Below, in pieces: positions 26,101-27,869 of a stretch of DNA of 27,869 nt. The DNA is from a virus. The DNA lies in the IMG/VR virus record IMGVR_UViG_3300007276_000230, positions 1 to 27,869 of that record; one strand, given 5' to 3'. The position numbers and the translations under genes were made by a program. The notes under the pieces are model-generated. The model searched no databases. It was not told the origin of the DNA and saw only the letters and a list, made by a program, of their open reading frames with translations. Within the stretch, counting starts at the first letter, position 1, and every line of letters begins with the position of its first letter.

Positions 26101-27869
26101 TTAATTACATAGGAGATGGGTTTCAGGAAGTGCCGTACATTGGGGATATTATTACCAGTGTACCGTATAACGCAGAACCAACACCTAGCGCACCTTATGT
26201 CGGTAACACCAATCCACAAATAAACTACTTTGCTGAAGTAAATTATATTGGAGATTTTGTTGGTAATGTAAATTATATCGGTAACACTAATCCACAAATA
26301 AACTACATTTACAATCTAAATTATATTGGAGATTTTGTTGGTAATGTAAATTATATCGGTAACACTAATCCACAAATAAACTACATTGATAATGTAAATT
26401 ATATTGGTAACAGCCCCACAACAATAAATTATATTGGTGACGCAACATATTTTGCGGAAACGTCAAATCCTCAGTTAGATCCTGCAACTAAGCAGCTTGT
26501 AGATTATATTGGTAACGTTGGGTATACCAGGCAGACACCTTATATATTCAACACATCCATCGCTACACCATACGTTGATGATATTCCTTACGTTGGTGAT
26601 TTTGTACGAGATTTGCCATACTTTGCGGAACCTAACAATGCAGTACCTTACATATATGATTTTCCTTACGTTGGTGATTTTGTACGAGATTTGCCATACT
26701 TTGCGGAACCTAACAACGCACCACCATACATTGACGATGTTCCTTACCTTGGTGATTTTGTACGAAATGTAAATTACATTGGGAACTTTCAAGGTAACGT
26801 GCAATACTTTGCGGAACCAAACGCAACCACCGATTATATCGGTACTGTGAAAACGGCATTTCCTTATATCGGGGATTTGAACGCTACAATAAACTACATT
26901 TACAATCTAAATTATATTGGAGATTTTGTTGGTAATGTAAATTATGTTGGTAACACTAATCCGCAAATAAACTATCAGTACAATCTAGATTATATTGGAG
27001 ATTTTGTACGAGATCTACAATACTTTGCGGAACCTAACAATGCACCACCTTATATTGACGATATTCCATACATCGGTGATTTTGTTTTAGATCTTCAATA
27101 CTTTGCGGAACCAACAGCAGCGCCTCCTTACATTGGGGATACTCCTTACCTCGGTGATTTTGTACGAGATTTAGACTATATCGGAAATGCTGCGGGTTCT
27201 GCACCTTTCATTAGTGATATACCTTATGTCGGGGATTTTATTGGTAACGTTGATTACATTGGTGATTTTTTAGGAAGTGTAAGTTCTGCAAACATTTCGA
27301 TTTTTATTATATTTTTCCAAGGCTCGCAATCAAACGCAGAGAACGCTCCTCTTTCTGGTGGGTCTGTAACATATACAGGAGCCGCCAATGGTGGTGATAC
27401 AGTAACGGTTACATTTTCTAATGCTCTTGGCGCTGCTAATTTTCATAGTGGTATTATTGCTTCTTCTTCGAATGTTTTAAATATTAGTGGTAGTGCTGCC
27501 GGTAGTACTTCTCATGTTTTCAAAATAAATACTTTGTCGCCATGGTTTGTTACATACGTCCAAACTCAGACTGGAACAAAAGCGGGTACTTATTATGCAC
27601 ATCTTGAAGGGATAGCTGATAACGATTCTGGTGGTACAGATACTACTGCACCGTTTGTTCAAGCAACACCATATATTGAAGAGACAGATTATATCGGGGA
27701 CTTCATCCTTGATACTGATTATGTCGGCGACTTCATTGCTGACTTCATCCTTGATACTGATTATGTAGGCGACTTCATCCTTGATACTGATTATGTTGGA
27801 GACTTCATTGCTGACTTCATTCTAGACACTTTATATGTCGGGGACTTCATCCTTAATACTGATTATGTC
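23166..27869 (+). CDS. Giant repeat tail fibre/adhesin, 3' end beyond window
   Basis: One uninterrupted frame of 1568 codons runs from ATG 23166 to the right edge without a stop. The N-terminus (MSSRPLKSIGTGALQEL, EEDYLAYRAGIHLGQ) resembles that of marine T4-like virion proteins. Residues about 95-220 and 235-345 look like Ig-type beta sandwiches. About 375-530 holds DAELDILVERLVKTIMENEY and IGTYQLRSSAQGAPTEPG, a block I recall from fibre proteins of marine myoviruses. From residue 559 the chain is made of short aromatic-led repeats in blocks, with one beta-domain island (about residues 1374-1502). I see no Cys, and Lys is rare in the repeats while Asp, Asn, Glu and Tyr dominate. The likely role is a long fibre that touches the host; this is inference. 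Confidence 0.85.
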   Translation, partial: MSSRPLKSIGTGALQELSLSEEDYLAYRAGIHLGQIQTTDASALTLDDTKSPIGSFFDTFYTGSGTVDTKVYDLGNATADVDISGGVISSSITSSSLAPPPDTIQIGDKLTFTATINRDIEVGADLDNLGLFVEVFTNGVANTGAIVLVDNLTPSGITQTTGASWSPATGGNTGTGTNSADFTIIAEQAGSLVIWFTVIGSDNDIGVFPDGFTQSQQSNFIFVTVGDAPGTYREDVTLDIDTDTTVNLGDVFTSTIIDVEVTNDSIVSYNQASSTNTAAYNWYWQGEGPFPSALRGQILVTGTGSSTARFVEGVGGGSVTLQWNGVAAPVDPNENVELNTSATTLYQNLSSVAAQRNDNDWRGIVQWDTTQSPPGIKEMSDAELDILVERLVKTIMENEYPGTFRLASSVPSGDWTSYLPNVFTDTRNDGTVQTYSIYIKSGMTSPTPAKPITIERSSGSTGTFSGLKQGSESVISTTLGERSKEIIKSTGIGTYQLRSSAQGAPTEPGVWVPRGIAVDTRNATVYSENVDNYFADYALDYIGNFIGDTNPTINFTQQYEDDIFYEGDFILDTPYEGDFILDIFYEGDFILDIFYEGDFTADFILDTEYEGDFIADYILDIIYEGDFIADFILDILYEGDFIADFILDIFYEGDFIADFILDIQYQDETNPTIDFFGETNPTITPAIQFFGETNPTIQYFEETNPTTNPTIQYFGETNPTTNPTIQYFEETNPTTNPTIQYFGETNPTIDYFGETNPTTNPTEQYFGDTNPTADYFGETNPTTNPTIQYFGETNPTIQYFGETNPTTNPTIQYFGETNPTINYVGDADFIGDTDYIANYVGTSETNFTEPYLAEPNATINYIGNADFIANYAQAIPYIGNTNPQINYFGEINYIGNFVGNVNYVGNTNPQIDYIDNVNYIGDFVGNVNYVGNTNPQINYQYNFDYIGDFVRDLQYFAEPNNAPPYIYDFPYVGDFIYTINYIGDGFQEVPYIGDIITSVPYNAEPTPSAPYVGNTNPQINYFAEVNYIGDFVGNVNYIGNTNPQINYIYNLNYIGDFVGNVNYIGNTNPQINYIDNVNYIGNSPTTINYIGDATYFAETSNPQLDPATKQLVDYIGNVGYTRQTPYIFNTSIATPYVDDIPYVGDFVRDLPYFAEPNNAVPYIYDFPYVGDFVRDLPYFAEPNNAPPYIDDVPYLGDFVRNVNYIGNFQGNVQYFAEPNATTDYIGTVKTAFPYIGDLNATINYIYNLNYIGDFVGNVNYVGNTNPQINYQYNLDYIGDFVRDLQYFAEPNNAPPYIDDIPYIGDFVLDLQYFAEPTAAPPYIGDTPYLGDFVRDLDYIGNAAGSAPFISDIPYVGDFIGNVDYIGDFLGSVSSANISIFIIFFQGSQSNAENAPLSGGSVTYTGAANGGDTVTVTFSNALGAANFHSGIIASSSNVLNISGSAAGSTSHVFKINTLSPWFVTYVQTQTGTKAGTYYAHLEGIADNDSGGTDTTAPFVQATPYIEETDYIGDFILDTDYVGDFIADFILDTDYVGDFILDTDYVGDFIADFILDTLYVGDFILNTDYV
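24840..25157 (+). repeat. Fibre repeat block A: YEGDFI...LD units
   Basis: Nine consecutive units by hand parse: lengths 6, 10, 10, 10, 14, 14, 14, 14, 14. The 10-residue form is YEGDFILDIF; the 14-residue form is YEGDFIADFILDIF, made by adding one tetrapeptide of the ADFI type. The total (106 residues) fills the block exactly. Confidence 0.9.
25158..25631 (+). repeat. Fibre repeat block B: YFGETNPT units
   Basis: Thirteen units with lengths 10, 14, 10, 14, 14, 14, 10, 14, 10, 14, 10, 14, 10. The short form is YFGETNPTIQ and the long form YFGETNPTTNPTIQ, differing by one TNPT tetrapeptide. No unit has another length. Codon choice shifts between copies (act/acg, aat/aac), so copies are not all recent. 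Confidence 0.9.
25632..27284 (+). repeat. Fibre repeat block C: mixed 6- and 10-residue units with 26-residue super-repeat
   Basis: By hand parse 62 units, nearly all of 6 or 10 residues, starting with Tyr (or Phe). Main types are YIGDFVGNVN, YIGNTNPQIN, YVGDFVRDLP, YFAEPNNAPP (10) and YIDNVN, YIYNLN, YQYNFD, YIDDIP (6). They often follow the order 10-10-6, giving a 26-residue (78-base) higher-order repeat. Exceptions are one 16-residue stretch near 25668 and one 19-residue unit near 26448. Confidence 0.88.
27285..27671 (+). other. Non-repeat beta domain inserted between fibre repeat blocks
   Basis: About 129 residues without the aromatic-led repeat: SANISIFIIFFQGSQSNAEN, GGSVTYTGAANGGDTVTVTF, ASSSNVLNISGSAAGS and SPWFVTYVQTQTGTKAGTYY. 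It looks like an Ig-type or bacterial-adhesin-type sandwich, rich in Ser, Thr and Gly. The family cannot be named by eye. The frame continues on both sides. Confidence 0.6.
27672..27869 (+). repeat. Fibre repeat block D: YVGDFI...LDTD units
   Basis: After the inserted domain the repeats restart as YIEETD (6), YIGDFILDTD (10), YVGDFIADFILDTD (14), YVGDFILDTD (10), YVGDFIADFILDTL (14), YVGDFILNTD (10) and continue past the edge. It is a relative of block A with Val or Ile in place of Glu at the second position. Confidence 0.88.

Overview
The window is a structural-gene segment of a T4-like myovirus (Caudoviricetes). It carries a nearly complete tail-baseplate module plus one head-completion gene. 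I see no host genes, tRNAs, insertion sequences or CRISPR arrays. The DNA is AT-rich, genes overlap or abut by a few bases, and four perfect T4-type late promoter boxes (TATAAATA) sit in the few real intergenic gaps. Several proteins match my memory of marine T4-like phages (cyanomyoviruses, pelagiphages): a large DUF4815 baseplate protein, a long gp53, and a fibre with aromatic/Gly/Asn repeats. The host cannot be read from the sequence.

Layout. Bases 1-4197 (minus strand) hold, in transcription order, gp4 (head completion), a 193-aa protein (possibly gp2), a gp54-like tail-tube initiator, gp26 (hub/chaperone), a gp51-like ORF, a candidate tape measure, and the start of an unknown gene cut by the window edge. 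Bases 4198-4244 are a tiny divergent control region with two facing late promoters. Bases 4245-12768 (plus) hold gp48, gp53, a gp27-like hub protein, an OB-fold/tail-lysozyme protein, a long linker-amidase, a gp5-type beta-helical spike and an unrecognised 194-aa protein. Bases 12778-14994 hold gp25 and gp6 behind a second promoter. Bases 15021-23123 hold a gp8-like wedge protein, a 1794-aa DUF4815 protein, an 80-aa coiled-coil protein and a GNAT-like protein behind a third. From 23166 to the right edge runs one open frame of at least 1568 codons behind a fourth promoter, a giant repeat fibre.

How they work together. gp48 and gp54 cap and start the tail tube; gp26, gp51 and the tape measure assemble the hub; gp27-like, the two wall hydrolases and the spike form the piercing device; gp25, gp6, gp53, gp8-like and the DUF4815 protein build the wedges; the giant protein probably forms a host-contacting fibre.

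Most notable points: (1) about 90 consecutive repeat units in the fibre whose lengths are almost all 6, 10 or 14 residues (6+4n), with the same length rule kept across unrelated repeat sequences; (2) a likely programmed -1 frameshift joining gp26 to the gp51-like ORF just upstream of the tape measure; (3) the gp5 functions spread over separate, translationally coupled genes with two different peptidoglycan hydrolases; (4) overlapping facing late promoters; (5) a possibly leaderless gp25 transcript; (6) a GNAT-like protein among virion genes.
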